Assembly: GCA_934402155.1 (NCBI GenBank)
Contig: CAKRTP010000029.1
Span: 1 to 18,608 of the forward strand
Source of the DNA: an uncultured Blautia sp.
GTDB taxonomy: Bacteria; Bacillota; Clostridia; Lachnospirales; Lachnospiraceae
Direction: 5' to 3'
Length of the DNA: 18,608 bases
The notes beneath the pieces were generated by a model. That model searched no databases. It was not told the origin of the DNA and saw nothing but the letters and a program-made list of their open reading frames with translations. Each line of letters begins with the position of its first letter. The first letter of the stretch is position 1. Position numbers and translations under genes: made by a program. Shown piece after piece: positions 1 through 5,890 of this stretch.

Positions 1-175
1 AAGCTGAGCCACACCCCGTTAACGGTATTTAGTTGTTTGCGTTTTTGCTATGTCGCTCAACGCAAGACATATTATATATTAGGCATATCCAAATGTCAAC
101 AACTTTTTTCGATTTTTTTAAAAAAAATTTCCAAAACGCCGCAAAGCCTTATTTTATGCGGGTTTCCGAGCAAAA

Positions 176-222
176 AAAAATTCCATGAGAATGCTTTTAG
201 TTGGAAAAATTCCATGAAAATG
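176..222 (+). repeat. Pair of 18-bp direct repeats at the promoter
   Basis: AAAAATTCCATGAGAATG (176-193) and AAAAATTCCATGAAAATG (205-222) differ at one base and are offset by 29 bp, nearly three helical turns. The second copy fills most of the spacer of the promoter at 201-229. The placement suggests a regulator binding site, but no regulator can be named from it. Confidence 0.55.
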
Positions 223-229
223 GTACAAT
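201..229 (+). promoter_or_regulatory. Promoter of the sigma-like gene
   Basis: TTGGAA (201-206), 17-bp spacer, TACAAT (224-229), on the coding strand about 135 bp upstream of the sigma-like gene. Both hexamers are close to the housekeeping consensus. The start of transcription would be near 236, giving a leader of about 130 nt that ends in the ribosome binding site GAAGGAG (350-356). Confidence 0.6.
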
Positions 230-364
230 AAGTATAAGTGTTCAGTATCGTTACAGTTACAGATCAGGATGCCTGAGTACAGCTGATATGATATGTCAGG
301 TTGTCGTGTTTTATGAATAGTTCACGATATTTGTGCTAATTTATCTATAGAAGGAGATTACAGA

Positions 365-1099
365 ATGAACGTGCAGGAATTTCAGAATAAATTAAAAGAA
401 ATACAATCCGTTGCCAGAGAAAATAAAAATACTCTTACAACTGTTCAGATCCGGGATGCTTTTGTCGGGATGGAACTTGATAAAAACCAGCTTCTTGGAG
501 TGCTTAAATATCTGACCTCTCAGGGAATTCAGATTGAGGGAATGGAAGAGGCAGCTGCCGGGGAAGCAAAAGAAGCAGAACACAAAAAAGTTCCGCTGAC
601 TCAGGAGGAAGAAACTTATCTTCAGGACTATCTTGCAGAGCTTCCGGAGCTTTCTGTAAATACAGAGCAGGCTTTCAGGGGGCTTGCAGCTGGAAACCAG
701 GATGCACTGCAGTCTCTTGCAGCCTTTTATATGAAAGAAGCCGCAGAAATGGCAGCGGATATGAATGCAGAAGAGATTTATCTTGCTGATCTGATCCAGG
801 AAGCAAATCTATCTCTGATCCAGGCCCTTGGAGATGCCGGAAGTGAGATAAGAGATGAAAAATGGCTTATGGGAGAAGTACGAAAGGGACTTATCAAAGT
901 TCTGGAAGAACAGACACAGAGAAAATTTGCAGATGACAGTCTGGTCGCTCGTGTGGAAAAACTGGAGAGTGCAGTCAGGGAACTGAATGACGATGAGGAT
1001 GACAAGAATGCATTCAGTATTGATGAACTGGCAGTCATTCTTGATATGAAGGTGGACGAGATCCGCGATGTTCTTCGCCTGACAGGTGACGACAAATAA
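365..1099 (+). CDS. Sigma-70-like protein lacking the usual promoter-recognition regions
   Basis: The 244-aa acidic protein resembles parts of primary sigma factors. Residues 1-60 look like sigma region 1.1 (ending in IQIEGM, where a primary sigma would continue into region 1.2). Residues 78-95 (LTQEEETYLQDYLAEL) resemble region 1.2. Residues 103-155 resemble regions 2.1-2.2, with a LADLIQEANLSLIQAL stretch like the core-polymerase-binding LLDLIQEGNIGLMKAV helix. Residues 217-240 (SIDELAVILDMKVDEIRDVLRL) resemble a region 3 helix-turn-helix. I cannot find regions 2.3-2.4 (melting and -10 binding) or region 4 (-35 binding). It could therefore bind RNA polymerase without acting as a normal sigma, but that role is inferred. 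The ATG follows GAAGGAG at good spacing. It is transcribed alone from 201-229; the downstream repressor has its own promoter. Confidence 0.6.
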   Translation: MNVQEFQNKLKEIQSVARENKNTLTTVQIRDAFVGMELDKNQLLGVLKYLTSQGIQIEGMEEAAAGEAKEAEHKKVPLTQEEETYLQDYLAELPELSVNTEQAFRGLAAGNQDALQSLAAFYMKEAAEMAADMNAEEIYLADLIQEANLSLIQALGDAGSEIRDEKWLMGEVRKGLIKVLEEQTQRKFADDSLVARVEKLESAVRELNDDEDDKNAFSIDELAVILDMKVDEIRDVLRLTGDDK

Positions 1100-1136
1100 A
1101 CAGAAAAAACAACAGTTATTTTGAGACTGCTATATT

Positions 1137-1167
1137 TCTGTGAACAGTGACCCGACATCTTCACAGA
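1137..1167 (+). other. Hairpin after the sigma-like gene
   Basis: Perfect 8-bp inverted repeat TCTGTGAA (1137-1144) / TTCACAGA (1160-1167) with a 15-nt loop. No U-run follows, so it is not a typical intrinsic terminator. It lies between the sigma-like gene and the promoter of the DtxR-type gene and could be an operator, an RNA 3' stabiliser, or chance. Confidence 0.3.
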
Positions 1168-1178
1168 GACCATGAATG

Positions 1179-1207
1179 TTGAAATCTGTCGAACTTTATG
1201 ATACGAT
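1179..1207 (+). promoter_or_regulatory. Promoter of the first DtxR-family gene
   Basis: TTGAAA (1179-1184), 17-bp spacer, TACGAT (1202-1207). Transcription would start near 1214, leaving a very short leader with the TGGAGG ribosome binding site at 1218-1223 and ATG at 1231. Confidence 0.55.
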
Positions 1208-1230
1208 AGACACGATATGGAGGTATTTTT

Positions 1231-1605
1231 ATGCAGATTAGAGAATCAGCGGAGGACTATCTGGAAGCAATTCTGGTCTTATCCAAAAAAGGTGGAGGGG
1301 TGCGATCTGTTGATATCGCTTCTATGCTGGGGGTTTCCAAGCCTAGTGTCAGCCATGCAATGAAATTATTGCGCGAAGACGGCTATATCGCAATGGACCG
1401 TTATGGAACAGTTACATTGATGGACAAAGGCGCGGAGATTGCACACAGAATTTATGAGAGACACACAGTTCTGACAAAGATGCTTGAAGGAATTGGTGTT
1501 ACACCAGAGATTGCCAGGGCAGATGCCTGCAAGATGGAGCATGATGTCAGTGATGAGAGCTTTGAGAAGATCAAAGAGCATCTGACTGCAAGAGGAGAGC
1601 TTTAG
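1231..1605 (+). CDS. Short DtxR/MntR-family metal-dependent repressor
   Basis: The 124-aa protein has the N-terminal winged-helix (residues 1-65; VRSVDIASMLGVSKPSVSHAMKLL is the recognition region) and the dimerisation/metal-binding helices of the DtxR family. The C-terminal SH3-like domain of full DtxR/IdeR is absent; length is close to MntR (142 aa in Bacillus). Candidate metal ligands by alignment to MntR/DtxR are D9, E12, H78, C100, E103 and H104. The C-x-x-E-H arrangement (CKMEH) is that of iron-sensing DtxR/IdeR; MntR has Glu in place of the Cys. This suggests iron sensing, but is inference. A gapless paralogue of the same length lies at 12052-12426. The start is fixed by TGGAGG eight bases upstream. 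It ends at a strong bidirectional terminator. Confidence 0.85.
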   Translation: MQIRESAEDYLEAILVLSKKGGGVRSVDIASMLGVSKPSVSHAMKLLREDGYIAMDRYGTVTLMDKGAEIAHRIYERHTVLTKMLEGIGVTPEIARADACKMEHDVSDESFEKIKEHLTARGEL

Positions 1606-1638
1606 ACTTCTCCTGGTACAGACAAGTTTGATTCAGTC

Positions 1639-1684
1639 AAAAAGGCCATCACGATCAGAGATATCTGATCGTGGTGGCCTTTTT
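1639..1684. terminator. Bidirectional intrinsic terminator between convergent genes
   Basis: A 20-bp stem with one G-U wobble and a 6-nt loop (AGATAT, 1659-1664). It starts with AAAAAGGCC and ends with GGCCTTTTT, so it carries a U-tract in both directions. It separates the DtxR-type gene (plus) from the EamA transporter (minus). Confidence 0.9.
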
Positions 1685-1723
1685 GGGTGTCAGGGTTTTT
1701 GCCTGATCTGGTAAAAAAATGAT

Positions 1724-2635
1724 TCAGACACAAGGTTTTTTCTGCGGCAGCTGTGCAAGGATGATGGCACCGAACATCAGCACGCATCCAAGGATTTCGC
1801 GACCGTTTAAACTCTGTCCGAGGATCAGCCATCCTGCGATCACGGAAATACAGGACTCAAGGCTGAGAATCAGAGAGGCTACAGTAGGATTCATGTTTTT
1901 CTGACCAACGATCTGAAGAGTGTAGGCAACTCCGCAAGACATTATTCCGGCATAGAGAAGCGGAAGCCAGGCTGCGAGAATACTGCTGAGATTCGGGTTC
2001 TCAAAGAGCAGTGCCGGAATTCCGGAGAGAATACCGCAGACAAAGAACTGTATGCAGGACATTTTCACTCCGTCTACCAGAGGTGAAAAATGATCGATAA
2101 CCAGAATGTGCAGAGAAAAAAGTATTGCACAGATCAGGACAAGCAGTTCTCCCTTTCCGATAGCGAAGCCCTCTCCTGGTGTCAGACAGAGAAGATACAG
2201 ACCGCACAGAGAAAGGATTACCGCGATCCAGATAAATGAACTGCATTTCTTCTTCAGGAAGATTCCGAGCACAGGAACAATGATGATGTAACAGGCAGTG
2301 ATAAAACCGGCTTTACCGACGGTGGTATACTTGATGCCGAACTGCTGAAAGTTGCTTGCAAGGCAGAGAAGAACACCGCAGCAGATACCGCCGGTGAGCA
2401 GTGTTTTTTGTTCCATAGGATCTGCTTTTGGCTTTGCTTCGGAAGACTTTGTCCTGCCAAGTATCCAGATGACAGGCAGCAGAGCTACGGACCCCATGAG
2501 GTTTCGAAGTGCATTAAAAGTAAATCCTCCGATGTAGTCCATGCTGACACTCTGGGCAACAAAAGCTACACCCCAGATAGTAGCTGTCAGCAAAAGGAAA
2601 AGAGAATTTCTGACAGAGATGTTTTCTTTTTTCAT
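1724..2635 (-). CDS. EamA-family (drug/metabolite transporter) membrane protein
   Basis: The 303-aa protein is very hydrophobic, with about ten transmembrane helices arranged as two EamA repeats. The N-terminal LLLTATIWGVAFVAQS and the FNALRNLMGSVALLPV stretch are typical of the DMT superfamily's first repeat; the second repeat contains YTLQIVGQKNMNPTVASLILSLESCISVIAGWLILG. Family members export or import amino acids, nucleobase-like metabolites or drugs; the substrate cannot be read from sequence. The minus-strand ribosome binding site GAGGAG lies nine bases before the ATG. It seems to be a single-gene transcript, with its own promoter, a leader hairpin, and the shared terminator at 1639-1684. 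Confidence 0.88.
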   Translation of the reverse strand: MKKENISVRNSLFLLLTATIWGVAFVAQSVSMDYIGGFTFNALRNLMGSVALLPVIWILGRTKSSEAKPKADPMEQKTLLTGGICCGVLLCLASNFQQFGIKYTTVGKAGFITACYIIIVPVLGIFLKKKCSSFIWIAVILSLCGLYLLCLTPGEGFAIGKGELLVLICAILFSLHILVIDHFSPLVDGVKMSCIQFFVCGILSGIPALLFENPNLSSILAAWLPLLYAGIMSCGVAYTLQIVGQKNMNPTVASLILSLESCISVIAGWLILGQSLNGREILGCVLMFGAIILAQLPQKKPCV

Positions 2636-2671
2636 AATGAATGACTCCTCGTAATAATAAGATACCTAAGA

Positions 2672-2699
2672 ACCACTCTGATGCCTGCATCATAGTGAT
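2672..2699 (-). other. Hairpin in the EamA transporter leader
   Basis: Near-perfect inverted repeat: ACCACT-c-TGATG (2672-2683) and CATCA-t-AGTGAT (2688-2699) around a 4-nt loop CCTG, with one internal mismatch and one wobble. It would lie near the 5' end of the transcript from the promoter at 2712-2740. It could be an operator or an RNA structure; there is no U-run after it on the minus strand. Confidence 0.4.
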
Positions 2700-2711
2700 T
2701 CTGCATTTTGT

Positions 2712-2740
2712 ATTATACAGCATAACTGTGTACTGATAAA
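2712..2740 (-). promoter_or_regulatory. Possible promoter of the EamA transporter gene
   Basis: On the minus strand a perfect TATAAT (2717-2712) lies about 77 bp before the start codon. The -35 at 17-bp spacing is only TTTATC (2740-2735), so the call rests mainly on the -10. Confidence 0.45.
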
Positions 2741-2796
2741 GCATAAAATTCAAGTCGAATACAGGTGATATGGAATGAATTTTGATTCATATAAAT

Positions 2797-2828
2797 AAAA
2801 AAACAGGCCCTGTATAGACAGAGCCTGT
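2797..2828 (-). terminator. Intrinsic terminator of the guanine deaminase/permease unit
   Basis: Minus-strand hairpin with an 11-bp stem (ACAGGCCCTGT at 2803-2813 with ACAGAGCCTGT at 2818-2828, one wobble), a 4-nt loop, and a run of seven U (2803-2797 read on the minus strand). It lies 15 bp past the permease stop codon. Confidence 0.88.
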
Positions 2829-2842
2829 GTGAATGATCATGT

Positions 2843-4219
2843 TTACAGGAAAATATATTTCAGAACAAAGATAACAGCAAGAACATACATCAGTACGCTG
2901 ATCTTTTTCTCTTTTGCCTTGCCTGTGATTACATTGATGATCACATAGGAGATAACTCCCATCGAGATACCTTCGGAAATACTGTACATAAACGGCATTG
3001 CGATGATTGCGATAAAGCATGGAACAGCTTCTGTCATATCATCAAAGTCGATTTTTGTAACAGAGGTCAGCATCAGATAACCAACAATGATCAGAGCAGG
3101 TGCTGTGGCAAAGGAAGGAATTGCCAGAAAGATTGGCGAAAGAAGCAGTGAGAGTGCGAACAGGATACCTGAAACCAGGGAGGTAAGACCTGTGCGTCCG
3201 CCTTCTGCAACTCCGGAAGCACTTTCAACAAAGGTTGTAACAGTAGAAGTACCGCACATAGCACCTACAGTTGTTCCGATGGCATCAGAGAGCAGGGCAC
3301 CCTTGATACGTGGAAGCTTGCCGTCTTTGTCGAGCATGTCAGCTTTGGAAGCCACACCGATCAGAGTTCCGAGAGTATCAAACATGTCTACGAACAGGAA
3401 GGCAAACATAATGACCACAAAATCCAGTGAAAATACAATGGAAAAGTCCATCTTCATAAAGGTCGGTGCCATACTTGGGATGGAGATACCGTTTGAAAAA
3501 TCAGGCAGCAGACTGTAGAAGCCGAGGTCATCATTCGGCACATACAGATGTGTGAACTGACAGATGATTCCAAGGATCCAGGTGATCAGAATACCCCAGA
3601 GAATACCACCTTTGACATTCTTGGCAAGAAGAATGGCAGTAATCAGAATTCCGATCAGAGCAAGAAGAACGGTAATTCCCTGTGAGGAAAAGGTTCCATC
3701 AGCCATGGAAGCTTTGAAAGAGAAGATGCTTACCAGTGTGGAATCATTTCCGACAACGATCTTTGCATTCTGAAGTCCGATAAAAGCGATAAAAAGTCCG
3801 ATTCCTACAGATACGGCATGTTTCAGGTTCATCGGGATGGAATTGAATATCGCTTCACGCACATTGGTGAGGGAGAGCAGGATAAAGATGATACCTTCAG
3901 CAAATACTGCTGAAAGTGCCTGCTGCCAGGTGTATCCCATACCAAGGACTACTGTGTAGGTGAAATACGCATTCAGTCCCATTCCGGGTGCGAGAACGAA
4001 TGGATAATTGGAGAGGAGTGCCATCAGGCAGCTTGCAATGAAAGCGGACAGTGCAGTAGCAGTAAATACTGAGCCGCGGTCCATGCCGGAAGCTGACAGG
4101 ATGTTCGGATTGACGGCAAGAATATAAGCCATTGTCATAAAGGTAGTGATTCCTGCCATGATTTCTGTTTTGACATCTGTGTGGTTTTCCTTCAGGTGGA
4201 AGAGTTTGTCGAGATTCAT
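2843..4219 (-). CDS. NCS2 purine permease, AzgA-like (adenine/guanine/hypoxanthine)
   Basis: The 458-aa membrane protein is of the usual length and fold for the AzgA branch of the NCS2 (nucleobase-ascorbate transporter) family. Recognisable pieces are the N-terminal FHLKENHTDVKTEIMAGITTFMT, then GMGLNAYFTY, then DMFDTLGTLIGVASKADMLD, and GTSTVTTFVESASGVAEGGRTGLT in the second half. The family takes up adenine, guanine and hypoxanthine by proton symport; which base is preferred is not visible. The gene follows guanine deaminase with a 36-bp gap and its own AAGGGGG ribosome binding site, and a terminator follows it. Import plus deamination suggests that it supplies guanine to its partner enzyme. 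It should be under the control of the riboswitch-like leader upstream of the deaminase. Confidence 0.92.
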   Translation of the reverse strand: MNLDKLFHLKENHTDVKTEIMAGITTFMTMAYILAVNPNILSASGMDRGSVFTATALSAFIASCLMALLSNYPFVLAPGMGLNAYFTYTVVLGMGYTWQQALSAVFAEGIIFILLSLTNVREAIFNSIPMNLKHAVSVGIGLFIAFIGLQNAKIVVGNDSTLVSIFSFKASMADGTFSSQGITVLLALIGILITAILLAKNVKGGILWGILITWILGIICQFTHLYVPNDDLGFYSLLPDFSNGISIPSMAPTFMKMDFSIVFSLDFVVIMFAFLFVDMFDTLGTLIGVASKADMLDKDGKLPRIKGALLSDAIGTTVGAMCGTSTVTTFVESASGVAEGGRTGLTSLVSGILFALSLLLSPIFLAIPSFATAPALIIVGYLMLTSVTKIDFDDMTEAVPCFIAIIAMPFMYSISEGISMGVISYVIINVITGKAKEKKISVLMYVLAVIFVLKYIFL

Positions 4220-4255
4220 ATAAATACCCCCTTTTCATAGTGCACAGAATGTGCA

Positions 4256-5536
4256 CTAAAAGATTTTGTTTCCGGAAACATATTTTCCGGTGATGCATCT
4301 GTCATCCGAAAGATAGATTAGCCGTTCAAGCCGTTCTCTTGCTGTCAGAGGCTGAGGATGGGAGAGAACGCTGTCATCCAGGATCAGAGCATCAAACTCA
4401 TAGCCTTCCATAAAAGATCCGACTTTTCCAAAGAAAGCTCCGCCGCCCATGGTGGCCATAAAAAAGGCTTCCTCCAGTGAAAGTGGTTTCAGAGAATCAT
4501 CCACAAGCCTCCAGCGAAGCTTGGAAACCTGAATTGCATCGGCAATCGCGCGGAGCATGGACAGAGAATGTCCGCCGGCAATATCTGTACCCAGTCCGAT
4601 GTGAAGACCTTCATCAAGATAACGTCTTGCCGGGGCGATGCCGGAAGAAAGGTTGGTATTGGACTGTGGACAGTGTGCAATAAATACTCCTCGTTTTTTC
4701 ATGAGAGAAATCTCGGCATCTGAACTGTAGACACAGTGTGCCATGATCGTAGGACAGTCCGGACCGCCAAAAAGGCCAAACTGGTCATACGCTTCTCCGT
4801 AAAAAGAAGTATTTGGGCATAATTCGTGAACCCAGGCAATTTCACTCTGGTTTTCGGAAAGATGGGACTGTACCGGAAGGTGATAAGTCTTCTGGAGTTC
4901 TGCCAGTGCATGCATAAGCTCATCTGTGCAGGAAGGTGTGAAACGAGGTGTAAGAATTGGTCTTACGTTGTCGTATTTTCCGGCAGTGTCATTGAGCCAG
5001 CGAACAGTGTCTTTTGCAGAAATCGCAGCACTTTTTTCCTGAAGATCAATAGTTCCGTTACGATCCATATTGACCTTGCCGACATAGGATATAAGACCTG
5101 TTTTTTCCATGAGATCCATCAGCAGTTCAGTGGCTTCCACATGCAGGGTTGAAAATATACAGGCACGGGCAGTGGCACTTCTTCGGATATCCTCTGCAAA
5201 GATCGAGTAGGATTTTTCGGCATAGGAAAGATCCCTGTAGCGGGCTTCTTCGGGAAATGTGACCTGATTCAGCCATTCCAGCAGTTCCAGATCCATATAC
5301 ATGCCGTGAAATGCATACTGCGGAGCATGGAGATGAAGATCATTCATGCCCGGGATGATGAGCCGACGTCCGACATCCTGAACAGGAATTCCGGCAAACT
5401 GTGCAGGAAGTTCAGAATAAACGCCGACAGTGTGTCCGTCCTGACAGATGACAAAAGCATTTTCAAGACAGATCAGTTCATCTGGAGCTGTGCTGAAACA
5501 GACAGCACCTCGGATGGCAAATGTGGTTGGTTTCAT
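4256..5536 (-). CDS. guaD: Guanine deaminase
   Basis: The 426-aa amidohydrolase converts guanine to xanthine and ammonia in the cytoplasm. The family signature is clear: PGMNDLHLHAPQYAFHG with zinc-binding H68 and H70, a further HLSEN histidine, the MAHCVYSS histidine and the LGTDIAGG aspartate. The guanine deaminase markers CPQSNTNLSSG and APARRYLDEG are also present. Length fits the bacterial/eukaryotic GuaD type (about 430-450 aa), not the short cytidine-deaminase-like bacterial type. The start has AAAAAGGAGG nearby. A strong promoter and a 195-nt leader with a purine-riboswitch-like aptamer precede it, and the purine permease follows. Together they form a purine salvage/nitrogen-release unit. 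Confidence 0.93.
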   Translation of the reverse strand: MKPTTFAIRGAVCFSTAPDELICLENAFVICQDGHTVGVYSELPAQFAGIPVQDVGRRLIIPGMNDLHLHAPQYAFHGMYMDLELLEWLNQVTFPEEARYRDLSYAEKSYSIFAEDIRRSATARACIFSTLHVEATELLMDLMEKTGLISYVGKVNMDRNGTIDLQEKSAAISAKDTVRWLNDTAGKYDNVRPILTPRFTPSCTDELMHALAELQKTYHLPVQSHLSENQSEIAWVHELCPNTSFYGEAYDQFGLFGGPDCPTIMAHCVYSSDAEISLMKKRGVFIAHCPQSNTNLSSGIAPARRYLDEGLHIGLGTDIAGGHSLSMLRAIADAIQVSKLRWRLVDDSLKPLSLEEAFFMATMGGGAFFGKVGSFMEGYEFDALILDDSVLSHPQPLTARERLERLIYLSDDRCITGKYVSGNKIF

Positions 5537-5614
5537 ATGGGCTACCTCCTTTTTACCGGGGATTTCCAGACAAAAAAAATACCGAATATTTATGCCTCAG
5601 AAGTTCCCCAAAAG

Positions 5615-5683
5615 AAACTTATAGATGCAACTATTACGGTAGTTGGTAGAAACGTCCAACCAATTATGGACCTATATAAGTTT
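5615..5683 (-). promoter_or_regulatory. Purine-riboswitch-like aptamer with altered P3/P1 junction
   Basis: Minus-strand RNA with the three-way-junction layout of the purine riboswitch. P1 is a perfect 9-bp AAACUUAUA (5683-5675) / UAUAAGUUU (5623-5615). P2 is GUCCA/UGGAC (5671-5667 with 5658-5654). P3 is CAACUA/UAGUUG (5645-5640 with 5633-5628). J2/3 is the exact conserved GUUUCUAC (5653-5646). L3 has CCGUAA (5639-5634) and L2 has the GG needed for loop-loop pairing (5661-5660). Numbered as in Bacillus xpt, U22, U47, U51 and C74 are present, so a guanine-type pocket is plausible. Differences are A24 to G, a shorter P2, an L3 one base shorter, and J3/1 of four bases (CAUC) where xpt has two (AC). 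The leader precedes guaD, fitting a purine ligand. Confidence 0.78.
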
Positions 5684-5691
5684 GATGTTGT

Positions 5692-5718
5692 GTAACTGTA
5701 AAGATGCAGAACAGTTAC
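5692..5718 (-). other. Extra 8-bp hairpin just upstream of the aptamer
   Basis: On the minus strand GTAACTGT (5718-5711) pairs perfectly with ACAGTTAC (5699-5692) around an 11-nt loop. It lies between the transcription start (near 5731) and P1 of the aptamer, nine bases from it. It may simply protect the 5' end, or help the aptamer fold. Confidence 0.5.
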
Positions 5719-5737
5719 GGCTTTTGTTTATAAAATT

Positions 5738-5766
5738 ATTATAAATTAGGAAATGTTTTCTGTCAA
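5738..5766 (-). promoter_or_regulatory. Consensus promoter of the guaD unit
   Basis: Minus-strand TTGACA (5766-5761), 17-bp spacer, TATAAT (5743-5738): a perfect housekeeping promoter. Transcription would start near 5731, giving a leader of about 195 nt before the guaD ATG, long enough for the aptamer and an expression platform. Confidence 0.88.
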
Positions 5767-5837
5767 ATACAAAATCATCAGTTTTACGGGTAATAATATA
5801 CAAAAAAAATCTATAAAATTCTATATGCAGAATAAAG

Positions 5838-5876
5838 AAAAAAATTCCGACAGTCTGATCATTCAGACTGCCGGAA
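5838..5876 (-). terminator. Intrinsic terminator of argG
   Basis: Minus-strand stem of 13 bp (TTCCG-G-CAGTCTG / CAGACTG-T-CGGAA; the single G/T position is a wobble in RNA) with a 6-nt loop and a U-run. It lies 15 bp past the argG stop codon and insulates the guaD promoter. Confidence 0.92.
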
Positions 5877-5890
5877 AATAAGAAAGAAGA

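Larger units (their letters stand above)
1..364. other. Gene-free region upstream of the sigma-like gene
   Basis: I see no convincing gene here. The only open frame of any length (about 37-231) is AT-rich, has no ribosome binding site and has an implausible protein composition. The region holds a 10-bp palindrome (CCGTTAACGG, 16-25) and a 7-bp inverted repeat TTGCGTT/AACGCAA (37-43 with 59-65). It also holds an imperfect inverted repeat around 135-163 (CCGCA/TGCGG plus flanking AAAC/GTTT), a long A/T-rich tract, and then the promoter and direct repeats listed separately. The inverted repeats may be the end of whatever lies before the window, but no U-tract follows them in an obvious way. The leader from about 236 to 364 is not obviously structured apart from a 4-bp CAGG/CCTG hairpin near 267-277. 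Confidence 0.5.

Noticed and set aside
1..170. Possible attachment site or end of an integrated element suggested by inverted repeats
   Set aside because: No integrase, tRNA 3' end or second copy of a core repeat is in the window, so there is nothing to support it.
37..231. Small open frame of 64 codons at the left end
   Set aside because: AT-rich with no ribosome binding site, Lys/Phe/Ser-biased composition, and overlap with the promoter and direct repeats of the next gene.
778..1173. 131-codon minus-strand frame opposite the sigma-like gene
   Set aside because: Ser/Arg-rich composition typical of antisense shadow; no start signal.
5306..5695. 129-codon plus-strand frame over the guaD start and leader
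   Set aside because: It spans the riboswitch-like element and is antisense to guaD; no ribosome binding site and no domain.
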